In this document: positions 56,868 to 64,000 of the stretch, piece after piece | Position numbering within the stretch: the first letter of the stretch is position 1 | Layout of the letters: each line of letters opens with the position of its first letter | Assembly (NCBI GenBank): GCA_945903465.1 | Contig: CAMDOF010000010.1 | Span: 25,344 to 89,343 of the forward strand | Reading direction: 5' to 3' | DNA: 64,000 nucleotides | Source of the DNA: Opitutus sp. GAS368 | GTDB lineage: Bacteria; Verrucomicrobiota; Verrucomicrobiia; Opitutales; Opitutaceae | The notes under the pieces: model-generated | Told to the model about the DNA's origin: nothing | The model's database searches: none | What the model saw: the letters and a program-made list of their open reading frames with translations, nothing else | Made by a program: the position numbers and the translations under genes

Positions 56868-57548
56868 TTAAGGGAGCGGCTTCCGCCCCCAGCCATAGGC
56901 CCAAAAATCTAAGCGGCCCGCCACCCGCACATCCGCAAAACCCGCACGCCTTAAAAAAGTTTCAATTTCAGGCTGCGTCGAGCATTTGGATATCTGAGCC
57001 GGTCGCTCTCGCGGTTTGAAACGAAGTCGGCTTTCTTCAAAGACTGCCCAACCCGCGGTCGAGGCCAAGTCCACGTTGTCGCAATAAAAACGCCCCCCCG
57101 GCTTCAAAACCCGCTTCGCTTCAAGCACGTAATTATAACGATCCCACTCTTCCAGGTGCATAAATACCACCGTAGTATAAACGACATCCACTGAGGCATC
57201 CTCGATCGGTTGTAGGTCGTATCCAGAAATCTCTTGCAGACGCGTATTCGTCAAACCGAGCAGACGCCTCCCCGCCAATCTCAACATGTTTGCGGAAACG
57301 TCGCAGCCAATCCACTGCCGCACAAAGGGCGAGAGCACTCGCCCCACCCGCCCCACCCCACACCCAATCTCCAAAATCGTATCCGTCGGTTCCACACCCA
57401 CCGTGTCCCGCAGCATATCCATCGTGTCCTCCGCGTCCGCATGAAACTTGTCCTCGTCCGTGTAACCAGACACGACCATGTACGCCGCTTCCTTCGAACC
57501 CGATAGGTTATTCCAAACCGATTTGTAATCACCGCGCAGTTGGCTCAT
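56868..57548 (-). CDS. Class I SAM-dependent methyltransferase
   Basis: About 226 aa. ILEIGCGVGRVGRVLSPF near residue 60 is the SAM site, then WIGCDVSANMLRLAGRRL, VDVVYTTVVFMHLEEWDRYNYVLEAKRVLKPGGRFYCDN near 125 and ETFLRRAGFADVRVAG. GCGGGG directly before ATG 57548 supports this start; an upstream extension to 57707 is Trp-rich and looks non-coding. Substrate unknown. Upstream lies a long stretch of decayed sequence. Confidence 0.82.
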   Translation of the reverse strand: MSQLRGDYKSVWNNLSGSKEAAYMVVSGYTDEDKFHADAEDTMDMLRDTVGVEPTDTILEIGCGVGRVGRVLSPFVRQWIGCDVSANMLRLAGRRLLGLTNTRLQEISGYDLQPIEDASVDVVYTTVVFMHLEEWDRYNYVLEAKRVLKPGGRFYCDNVDLASTAGWAVFEESRLRFKPRERPAQISKCSTQPEIETFLRRAGFADVRVAGRLDFWAYGWGRKPLP

Positions 57549-58186
57549 CCCCGCTAAATTGGACACCGCTCGCCACGAGATCACGAATATTCGTAGCCAA
57601 GCCCACCAACTGGCCCCAACCCAAAAAAACCAAGCCCGCACCCTTCCCTCGATGGGGAGGGCACGCGCCACCTTCATATTGGTGGTTCTTACCCCAGAAG
57701 TCGGCACTCAAAATTCTCCGGGTAGTTCGCTGGCAGTCCAAGCCACCGCACCCCGTCAAGCACGCCGCCAAGTTTTGACTCGTCACGCTGATCTTCTCGT
57801 TTTGCTCGCAACCCGGGCGGTTTGCTTTGGTCGATGGACGAACCCGCCAAAAATGAAATACCCCGTGATCGGATCGTGCGTATCTTGCCGAATGATCCGG
57901 CGCTTCAACGTATCGCGCCGCGTCCCCGCTAGGACCGAGAGACGTTCGTTAAGAAATGTGCGGCTGGAGACGACCTACGCGCAGGGGAGATCTTTGTGCT
58001 CTTTGCGCCCAAACCCAGTTTGGGCATATTTATACTTCGCGCCCGGAACCGACGGAGGTTGATTGCCCACGGCGCACGTGAAGGGCCCTCCCACTACACG
58101 CAGTCACGAACACTATTGCGCACGCCCGTCACCAGCGGCACCGCCGCATGGTCGACTCGCCGCATGCGCCGCCGCCCCATTTTAAA
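57549..58186. other. Non-coding or decayed stretch
   Basis: About 640 bases. No intact gene is convincing. A plus-strand frame from ATG 57834 reads MDEPAKNEIPRDRIVRILPN and continues past one TAG at 57930 to about 58060 with protein-like sequence (GDDLRAGEIFVLFAPKPSLG), which might be a decayed gene. Together with the receptor fragment next to it, the segment looks like genomic debris. Confidence 0.4.
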
Positions 58187-58654
58187 AAATTCCGAGAGGA
58201 AGCCACCCATCGCACTGAAGCGCTGCTTAAGGTCGCACGTCTTCGCCCAGTCAAACCGGTCGGTCCTCAGCGACCGCCCAGCTTCCACTCGGTTTTCCTG
58301 ATCCTGAATGGGCTGATCAATATCGGCGAATTTCTGACCGGACGCCGGATTCGATTGCCCGATGGGCCGCAGACGATTCACGTCCACTCGGTAATCTGTC
58401 GCCCGACTCTCGGTGTTCTTCTTCTCGGCATCGTGATCTATCCGGAAATAACCCAGTTGCGCGAACCCGTCCGAAGTGACGCGCTGATCAATCGAAAGAA
58501 CATGCGTGCCGAGTCGCCGGAGTTGATTTGATTCGATCGGCCCCGAGTTGAGTTCACGCGCCAGTAGCCGCGGCCCGTTCGCGCTGTCGGGGCATCCCGC
58601 CGGTTTGCTCGCGAAACCCGTCCCACGAGTGTTATCCGAGGTGCGCCAGTCGAG
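58187..58654 (-). pseudogene. Internal fragment of a TonB-dependent receptor
   Basis: A minus-strand frame, open over 58094-58789, contains NGPRLLARELNSGPIESNQL, LSIDQRVTSDGFAQLGYFRI, TDYRVDVNRLRPIGQSNPAS and FADIDQPIQDQENRVEAGR. This order of motifs is what I remember from the barrel of Opitutaceae TonB-dependent receptors (NGPRLLAR, DVNRxLPxGxxNP, RVQ.xR). There is no signal peptide, plug or C-terminal Phe, and the ends of the frame are not receptor-like, so about 155 residues of a ~1000-residue protein remain. Confidence 0.6.
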
Positions 58655-58842
58655 CACGCCGGCCGCCGGCGAGGAGCGTGCGTATGACCGCAACCTTATC
58701 GGCCTAAGAATCCACGAGCGACCAACTCGCTCCACTAAAATCGTAAAGTAAACCTTCTCGAGAATGCCGCCACCGACCACGCGCCCCAACCTCCCCTCCC
58801 TCGGCGCAGACCTAAATTCTCAACGACTCATCCAAAAAAATT

Positions 58843-59259
58843 GTGTCGCGGAATCTGCTGGTAGCTGCTGCCCTTTCGACTCCCGTGAACGCTCTCTTCC
58901 CAGCCCTCGCTGTCATCGATGGTCATCTCTGCCAACTCACCCGCCGCGGCGCGAAGACCGGCGGGCACGCTCCCCTCGCCACCGCGGTCGTTGAATTTCG
59001 CCACGGGCCTCTGCGTGTCTACGTACGCGAGCACCCGTTCGGACTGCTTCCGGGTATTGCCAATCTTTACTGCCTCGACGGCGCCTTCCGCCTCCAGTGG
59101 ATAGCCGATTGGCCAAATCCCGCCGACCCGTGCGCCGCCATTATCACCGAAGACGCTTCCGTGCTGATCACGCGAGCCTGTAGCGGAGCCATCGTCCGCC
59201 TCAACGCAGATTCCGGTCGACTCCTCAGCGTCGAGTATCCCCTCGCGGTCGCCAGCTAA
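58843..59259 (+). CDS. Small protein of unknown function
   Basis: 138 aa, starting at GTG (start uncertain). The translation is protein-like throughout: LFPALAVIDGHLCQLTRRG, VVEFRHGPLRVYVREHPFGLLPGIANLYCLDGAFRLQWIADWPNPADP and GAIVRLNADSGRLLSVEYPL. The pattern of short strands with Asp/Asn turns recalls blades of quinoprotein-like propellers, but only two or three are present. No signal peptide is clear. It lies alone between the receptor fragment and the next gene. Confidence 0.6.
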   Translation: MSRNLLVAAALSTPVNALFPALAVIDGHLCQLTRRGAKTGGHAPLATAVVEFRHGPLRVYVREHPFGLLPGIANLYCLDGAFRLQWIADWPNPADPCAAIITEDASVLITRACSGAIVRLNADSGRLLSVEYPLAVAS

Positions 59260-59466
59260 CGACCGATCCTTTCGGGCCCATCAAGGCCAGATCGCGCCAC
59301 GGCCCGCTTCCCGGCCAAGTCGCTCCGTGCCGCCTCTCGTCGATCCACGGTTGCACCCAACCGTGCCGTTCACGTCTGTTCGTCGCAAAATCATTACCGG
59401 TCCGATTATGCCGCTCGTGGCGCATTCCACGCTCGAAGCCTGAGAAAAAAATGCCTTAATCATGGC

Positions 59467-60663
59467 ATGGTTTACCCGCAGTTTTTTTGGCGCCCCCTCT
59501 TCACCTGCCTCGCCCTGCTTACCGTTTTAGCGTCTTCACGAGCACCCGCGCAGGAGACCGCCGCCGAACGGCGGAGCGCCATTGAGGGCATCTACCCTCT
59601 GATGATCGAGGCTCTCGAAACAAAAAATTTCGGACGCGCCCGCAATATTTGCGACCAAGCCATCATCTGGGAACCCCAGAACCCGATGCACCATTACAAC
59701 CTCGCCTGCATTGAGGCCCAAGCCGGCGGCGACCGCTTGCCGCGCGCTTTCGGCGCCCTCGAACTGGCCGTCGCACTCGGCTTCAACGATTCCAGCCATC
59801 TCCAAAAAGATCCCGATCTCATCCCCCTCCATAACAACCCGCGCTTCGCCGAAATCGCCCGCAAGGTCGCCGACCTCGATGTTCAAAGTCGCACCACTTT
59901 TAATCGTCCGAGGAAAGCAGACCCCGCACCCGCCGCGCCCCTCAACGCCCCGCCCTCTTCCGCAACTACCGCCACCCCGGCAAACGCTCCTTCTGCCGAC
60001 ACGCCGGCCCCCGCCCCCGCTTACTTTCGCGAGGGCGTCCCCGTCGGTTTATTTTTCATGAACCGTTACTGGTCCTTTACCAGCCAACTCGAGAAAGCCG
60101 CTTGGTACTTTGCACCCGACGGCACGGTCTTTCAAAATATCGAAAAGGGCTTCTCCCCCGAGGCCTGCGCCGCCCATCCGGGCCCCACCGGTGTCGCTAA
60201 AATGGACGGCCGAAAACTCGAAATTACTTGGCGCGATGGCCAGAAAACGAACGGTGACATCGAACGTGAAAGCGCCGGTTTCAATTGGAACATGGGCATC
60301 TTCACAACCGTCAGCGCCTTTCCCGACGCCGCCGCCGTCGTCGGCGTTTACGAGGGCGGAGAATCCCTCGCCGCCACCGGCGACCGCACTCTCGCCACCC
60401 GCCGGCTCGAGCTAAGGGCCGATGGCACGTTCTCTTGGGATGGCGTCACCTTCACCGGCACCACCGCCCGCACCAGCCGCCTCGCCGCCGCCGGCTCCAC
60501 TGTCACCACCGGCCGCTGGGATCTCAACGGCTACACCCTCACGCTCACCCACTCTGCCGGCGCAACGTGCCAACGCATCGCCTTTCCTTATGGCGATGAA
60601 AAAAATCTCGCGAAGCCCCATCTTCTATTTTTCGGCGGCATGATGCTGAAACGAATTCCCTGA
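59467..60663 (+). CDS. Exported TPR-like protein of unknown function
   Basis: 398 aa with a signal peptide (FTCLALLTVLASSRAPAQ). Residues ~30-140 are TPR-like helices (AIEGIYPLMIEALETKNFGRARNICDQAI, NPMHHYNLACIEAQAG, AFGALELAVALGF, FAEIARKVADLD). A Pro/Ala-rich linker leads to two beta-rich segments (GLFFMNRYWSFTSQLEKAAWYFAPDGTVF; GVYEGGESLAATGDRTLATRRLELRADGTFSWDGV) that look like two copies of a small domain reading out a printed response-type fold. Function unknown; the arrangement suggests a periplasmic scaffold. Confidence 0.78.
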   Translation: MVYPQFFWRPLFTCLALLTVLASSRAPAQETAAERRSAIEGIYPLMIEALETKNFGRARNICDQAIIWEPQNPMHHYNLACIEAQAGGDRLPRAFGALELAVALGFNDSSHLQKDPDLIPLHNNPRFAEIARKVADLDVQSRTTFNRPRKADPAPAAPLNAPPSSATTATPANAPSADTPAPAPAYFREGVPVGLFFMNRYWSFTSQLEKAAWYFAPDGTVFQNIEKGFSPEACAAHPGPTGVAKMDGRKLEITWRDGQKTNGDIERESAGFNWNMGIFTTVSAFPDAAAVVGVYEGGESLAATGDRTLATRRLELRADGTFSWDGVTFTGTTARTSRLAAAGSTVTTGRWDLNGYTLTLTHSAGATCQRIAFPYGDEKNLAKPHLLFFGGMMLKRIP

Positions 60664-60873
60664 ACCGGCTGTACCCGCGCCATCATCGCCGGGCGCACAG
60701 GCCGCGCCCCCCTCCGCACAGGCCGCGCCGGCTTTTATCCGCGCACCGACCGCCGTCCGCGGTTGCCACCAAGAACCGTCCGCCTCCATCCAGCCAGTAT
60801 TCGCCAGAGTGCCACGCACCCCGGCGAACTCCCAACCGCTGCGATCGCCTGCGATGAAGCCGATCGCGCAGAC

Positions 60874-62139
60874 TTACACTAATTCAGTCAAGCCCGGCAC
60901 CGGCACCGCCGGAAAATGACCCGGACCCGCCTCGATTTTCTTCGGAAAGATATCCAGCTTCGATGCGTTCAGCAGCCAATTCCACGAGATTTCGCGCCCA
61001 GTATAGGCCGACATGCGCCCACCAATCGCCGTCAATGTACTCAAAGCGACGCGCTCGCCTTCGTTCAGCGGTTCACCCGCGCGAATACTTGCAATGAGGT
61101 CCGTGTGCTCGACCACCATCGGGTTCGGGTTCGGTCCCGCCCATTTAAACTCTTTCTCTCCCTTGATCGACGATGCGCAGTCCGAGGTGCCGCGGGTGCC
61201 CACCACCCGCTCAGAGACACGCTGCGATGACTTCGGCGTGTGCCGGCACATACTCGTCACCCGCGCTCCGTTGGGATACTCCATCTCCACAGAAAAATGA
61301 TCCCAGATGTTACCGGGAATACTCCCACGATTCTGCCGACCACCCAGCCCGTAAAACTTCGCGGGCGGCCCTCCAAACGCCCAGTTCATCACATCAATAT
61401 TATGAATGTGCTGCTCCACAATCTGATCACCACTCAACCAATCCCAGTGGTACCAATTCCAGCACTGCCATTCAAAATCGCTGAGATTCTTCAGCCAATC
61501 CGTTTTCTCGCGAAACCAAATGCCATCGCCATTCCAATAACACTGACCACCCACAAGTTCACCGATCTCCCCTCCGTGGATGCGCTTCATCACCTCCATA
61601 TAACTGGGCTGATGCCGGCGTTGCGTCCCCGCCACCACCGCAAGCTTCTTTTTCTTCGCCAGCTGCGCCGTCGCTATGACTGAACGACAACCGACCGGAT
61701 CCACCGCGACCGGCTTCTCCATAAACACGTTCCGACCCGCCGCGATGGCCGCCTCAAAATGCATCGGACGAAACCCCGGCGGCGTCGCCAAAATCACGAG
61801 GTCAATATCACACGCAATGACTTTCTTAAAGGCATCAAATCCCCAGAACTTTTGTGGATTCTTCAGATTTAGCTTCTTTTGCGCGCCTTCCACCTGCCGC
61901 TCAAACAAATCACCGATAGCGACAATTTCGACCCCGGAGGAGGAATCGAGGCAGTTCTGCGCCGCCCCCGTGCCACGTCCACCGCAACCCACCAAACCCA
62001 CCCGGATGCGGTCAGAACCAGCGGTCGCAGCCATGACTTTATTACCACTCATGCCAGCCAGCACGGCAGCACCACCAGTCACCGCGGATAACTTAACAAA
62101 TTCCCGACGCGAAAGTTCGGGGCGAAGCGGAGCATTCAT
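60874..62139 (-). CDS. Gfo/Idh/MocA family oxidoreductase, Tat-exported
   Basis: 421 aa. The twin-arginine signal SRREFVKLSAVTGGAAVLAGM leads to the NAD(P)-binding domain (RVGLVGCGGRGTGAAQNCL, VEIVAIGDLFERQ), VILATPPGFRPMHFEAAIAAGRNVFMEKPVAVD with the EKP motif, and the C-terminal domain with WYHWDWLSGDQIVEQHIHNIDVMNWAFGGPP, holding the His pair near the active site. Exported members of this family are common in Verrucomicrobia and Planctomycetes and probably act on sugars; the cofactor would be carried out by Tat. Substrate unknown. The same strand continues from the FG-GAP gene upstream. Confidence 0.9.
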   Translation of the reverse strand: MNAPLRPELSRREFVKLSAVTGGAAVLAGMSGNKVMAATAGSDRIRVGLVGCGGRGTGAAQNCLDSSSGVEIVAIGDLFERQVEGAQKKLNLKNPQKFWGFDAFKKVIACDIDLVILATPPGFRPMHFEAAIAAGRNVFMEKPVAVDPVGCRSVIATAQLAKKKKLAVVAGTQRRHQPSYMEVMKRIHGGEIGELVGGQCYWNGDGIWFREKTDWLKNLSDFEWQCWNWYHWDWLSGDQIVEQHIHNIDVMNWAFGGPPAKFYGLGGRQNRGSIPGNIWDHFSVEMEYPNGARVTSMCRHTPKSSQRVSERVVGTRGTSDCASSIKGEKEFKWAGPNPNPMVVEHTDLIASIRAGEPLNEGERVALSTLTAIGGRMSAYTGREISWNWLLNASKLDIFPKKIEAGPGHFPAVPVPGLTELV

Positions 62140-62321
62140 AGGACGTCTCTAGTTTTTTGGGATGATCTGAAAAAGCACGCCCGCCACCAGCACGCACGCG
62201 CATGAGAAAATGATGAAATTATTTTGGGATAAAACTCAATCCTGCACAAAACCACGACCTGCCGCACCCTCGCACCTGCGACCGAACCATCGCCGCAAAC
62301 GGCCGTGCAATCCCACTTGAA

Positions 62322-63527
62322 TCATCGGCGGAGCGGGGCGTTTTCATTCCAATAGATGATCACATTCTTGGAATTTCGCCCCGCCGCGATGATCTCTGGG
62401 CGGCCATCGCCATTTAAATCAGCTATCTTCAGATCTTCTACCGCCATGTGGTTGTCATCCACCAGCGCGAGCAGTTTCCAAGATTCTCCTCGGGCATCAG
62501 TCGGCCCGTACAGCCGAATTCCCACCTTGTCCCCCACTTTCGCCCCACGCCAGCCAACCACAATTTGATCACTCCCCACGCCCAATAAATCACCCACCGC
62601 GAGACCGTGACCCTGAATAAGCTGATCATCCAAAACCGTCCGCGCGCCGGTCCAATCAGCTCCACTCCCCAACGTCGAGGCCGGCCCCCGATAAACAACG
62701 AGCTCGTTGCCGTGCATCGCCTCGATCGTCGCCAAAAAGCGCCCCCCACTCGGCAAGGTACCTAGGCGCACCTCACCAGCATTGATCGACGTCACCGCTT
62801 GCGGCGCTGAGCGATTCGTCGGCGCGTCGATCGCCTGGACCCCTTCCTTCGTCGCCAAGAGGAGCGTCTCCGTCGCCGCGTCACCTCGCCCCACGCCAAC
62901 CACCAACTCAAAATTGTGAGTAAGATGCAGCGGCGGCAGATCCGAGCTCATCGGCACGGGCCGGCTCATCTCTCGCCACGGCCATTCATAACCGAGCACG
63001 TGCACGCCCACCCCAGCGCCATTTTTATTCCCCCGACCGTGCAATGGTAACACGACCAAATACGGCGTGCGATCGGGACCGCGCACCCAGTTCATGCGGT
63101 GCGTCGTCGGCTCATGCGGCAACCGACGCGGCGTCCAGCGCTGCGTCCGATCAACCGGCGGATCCAATAAAAAGACCGCTCCGCTATTAACCGTATCATT
63201 CGGATTCCATTCCGCGCCCACCGCCACCTCGGCCTTCTTGTCACCATCAAGATCACGCGCCGCTATACACACGTTGTCTTTCGATGTCAGATTTTCCGCC
63301 ATCACAAATTTCTCCCACTGCGGCGCGCGGTACCAAACGATCTGCTTGGCATCAGCGAGAAGAATATCATCTCGACCATCACCGTCGACGTCGGCGATCG
63401 CCAAGCCATAACCTATCTGAATCGCCGCATCGATCGTCTGGGCGCGGAATTTAATTTCCGGCAGCTCGGCGGCCGCCCCTGCAGCATTTAAAGCAAAAGA
63501 AAAAAATAGCCAACGCGGGTAATTCAT
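62322..63527 (-). CDS. FG-GAP/VCBS repeat protein, exported
   Basis: 401 aa with a signal peptide (MNYPRWLFFSFALNAAGAAA). FG-GAP type calcium-binding loops are visible: GLAIADVDGDGRDDILLAD near residue 43, ARDLDGDKKAEVAVGAEW near 92, GLAVGDLLGVGSDQIVVGW near 310 and KIADLNGDGRPEIIAAGRN near 370, with irregular blades between. It is a secreted beta-propeller, probably binding a glycan or protein. It lies 180 bases upstream of the oxidoreductase gene on the same strand; co-expression is possible. Confidence 0.85.
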   Translation of the reverse strand: MNYPRWLFFSFALNAAGAAAELPEIKFRAQTIDAAIQIGYGLAIADVDGDGRDDILLADAKQIVWYRAPQWEKFVMAENLTSKDNVCIAARDLDGDKKAEVAVGAEWNPNDTVNSGAVFLLDPPVDRTQRWTPRRLPHEPTTHRMNWVRGPDRTPYLVVLPLHGRGNKNGAGVGVHVLGYEWPWREMSRPVPMSSDLPPLHLTHNFELVVGVGRGDAATETLLLATKEGVQAIDAPTNRSAPQAVTSINAGEVRLGTLPSGGRFLATIEAMHGNELVVYRGPASTLGSGADWTGARTVLDDQLIQGHGLAVGDLLGVGSDQIVVGWRGAKVGDKVGIRLYGPTDARGESWKLLALVDDNHMAVEDLKIADLNGDGRPEIIAAGRNSKNVIIYWNENAPLRR

Positions 63528-63912
63528 GGGGAGAAACCATCACTAAATCACACGATTCAAAAAAGTCGGGTTCAAAATGACCTCTCGCGCAAAATCGCGG
63601 CGCCAACCGTATCCGGCCCAACCAGCCCGCCTCTTCCCCTGCGCCGCCATCCGCACGCGAAGGGACCTCCTCCCAGTTTTCTAATACCACCTCACTTTCC
63701 CCCCAGAGCTAGCAGCCTGTCGGCCTGAGAGATTTTTCAAAAAACCGACGCCACAGAATCGCTTGTGCGGCAATTTCTCTGAGGGGTCTGATAGATTTGA
63801 TGGTCTAAAATTCAGGAAAACGAGTGGAATCGCCCAAAAGTCCGAAAGGCTACTAGTATTACTACGTTAAGTTAAGTGTTGCAGTTTTGCGCGGGCTCGT
63901 CGACGTTGGCGC
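63528..63912. other. Intergenic, lower-GC right-edge region; possible IS terminus
   Basis: About 385 bases. The last ~200 are A/T-richer than the rest of the window. CTAGCAGCCTGTCGGCCTGA at 63708-63727 resembles terminal inverted repeats of some insertion sequences, but the other end is outside the window, so this is a guess. Confidence 0.3.
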
Positions 63913-64000
63913 ATGGATTGGTCCGGACCACTTTTTCAACGCAGTGCCAGCCAGCTGCTCGGTTTCATGACGCCGGTGGTGGCGGAGCTTGGCCGGAGCG
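63913..64000 (+). CDS. Partial reading frame at right edge (possible transposase start)
   Basis: An open frame starts at ATG 63913 (or further upstream, open from 63871) and reads MDWSGPLFQRSASQLLGFMT before leaving the window. With the lower-GC leader and the possible inverted repeat upstream, it may be the start of a mobile-element gene. Only 29 codons are visible and the family cannot be named. Confidence 0.3.
   Translation, partial: MDWSGPLFQRSASQLLGFMTPVVAELGRS

Noticed and set aside
57559..58062. Plus-strand frame of 167 codons
   Set aside because: The translation is Arg/Ser-rich, overlaps the methyltransferase promoter region and has no recognisable motif.
58148..58531. Plus-strand frame of 127 codons opposite the receptor relic
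   Set aside because: The minus strand gives ordered receptor motifs, so this frame is the antisense shadow.

Overview
The window (about 60% or more G+C) looks like a chromosome segment of a verrucomicrobial bacterium, most likely of the Opitutaceae. The evidence is two large TonB-dependent receptors with N-terminal carboxypeptidase-like domains and a terminal Phe, two sulfatases, a PVC-type membrane-bound dehydrogenase ending in a cytochrome c domain, a secreted matrixin carrying two copies of a beta-rich domain I remember from this family, and dense housekeeping genes joined by 4-bp ATGA/GTGA overlaps. I saw no rRNA, tRNA or CRISPR array.

Layout. 1-7.4 kb is housekeeping: a LOG-domain gene, purD and a left-truncated exported protein form one minus-strand operon; then an FKBP isomerase with a clear terminator, threonine aldolase, shikimate kinase and queG. 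7.4-13.0 kb is a compact lipid/glycolipid island: a GT4 glycosyltransferase and a hotdog thioesterase on the minus strand diverge from an ACP-dehydratase fusion, a ketoacyl synthase and an MGDG-synthase-like glycosyltransferase. 13.3-32.2 kb is a polysaccharide-degradation region: CehA/McbA-like metallohydrolase, pectate lyase and a Tat-exported DMFase-like protein in one operon, the cytochrome-bearing dehydrogenase, and two convergent TonB receptor/sulfatase pairs. 32.5-37.6 kb is housekeeping again: EF-P, a membrane-anchored Mrr-like protein with lost catalytic residues, an RlmI-type methyltransferase and an atypical pyrimidine phosphorylase.

38.0-52.0 kb is a plus-strand cluster that looks like surface-glycan assembly: a YfhO-like giant membrane protein, two zinc-ribbon methyltransferases, a GT2 transferase, three multi-pass proteins and an epimerase. 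The three multi-pass proteins are built from two exchangeable modules in the order A-B fusion, B alone, A alone; this is the most unusual structure in the window. 52.0-57.6 kb holds secreted proteins (including the matrixin) and two more methyltransferases. 57.6-58.8 kb is a decayed stretch containing an internal fragment of a TonB-dependent receptor. 58.8-63.5 kb holds two proteins of unknown function, a Tat-exported Gfo/Idh/MocA oxidoreductase and an FG-GAP repeat protein. The last 300 bases are less GC-rich and may be the edge of an insertion sequence.

Protein families were assigned by reading motifs by eye from memory of the families; no database search was run. Start codons were chosen by signal peptides, overlaps and family length and are uncertain where stated.
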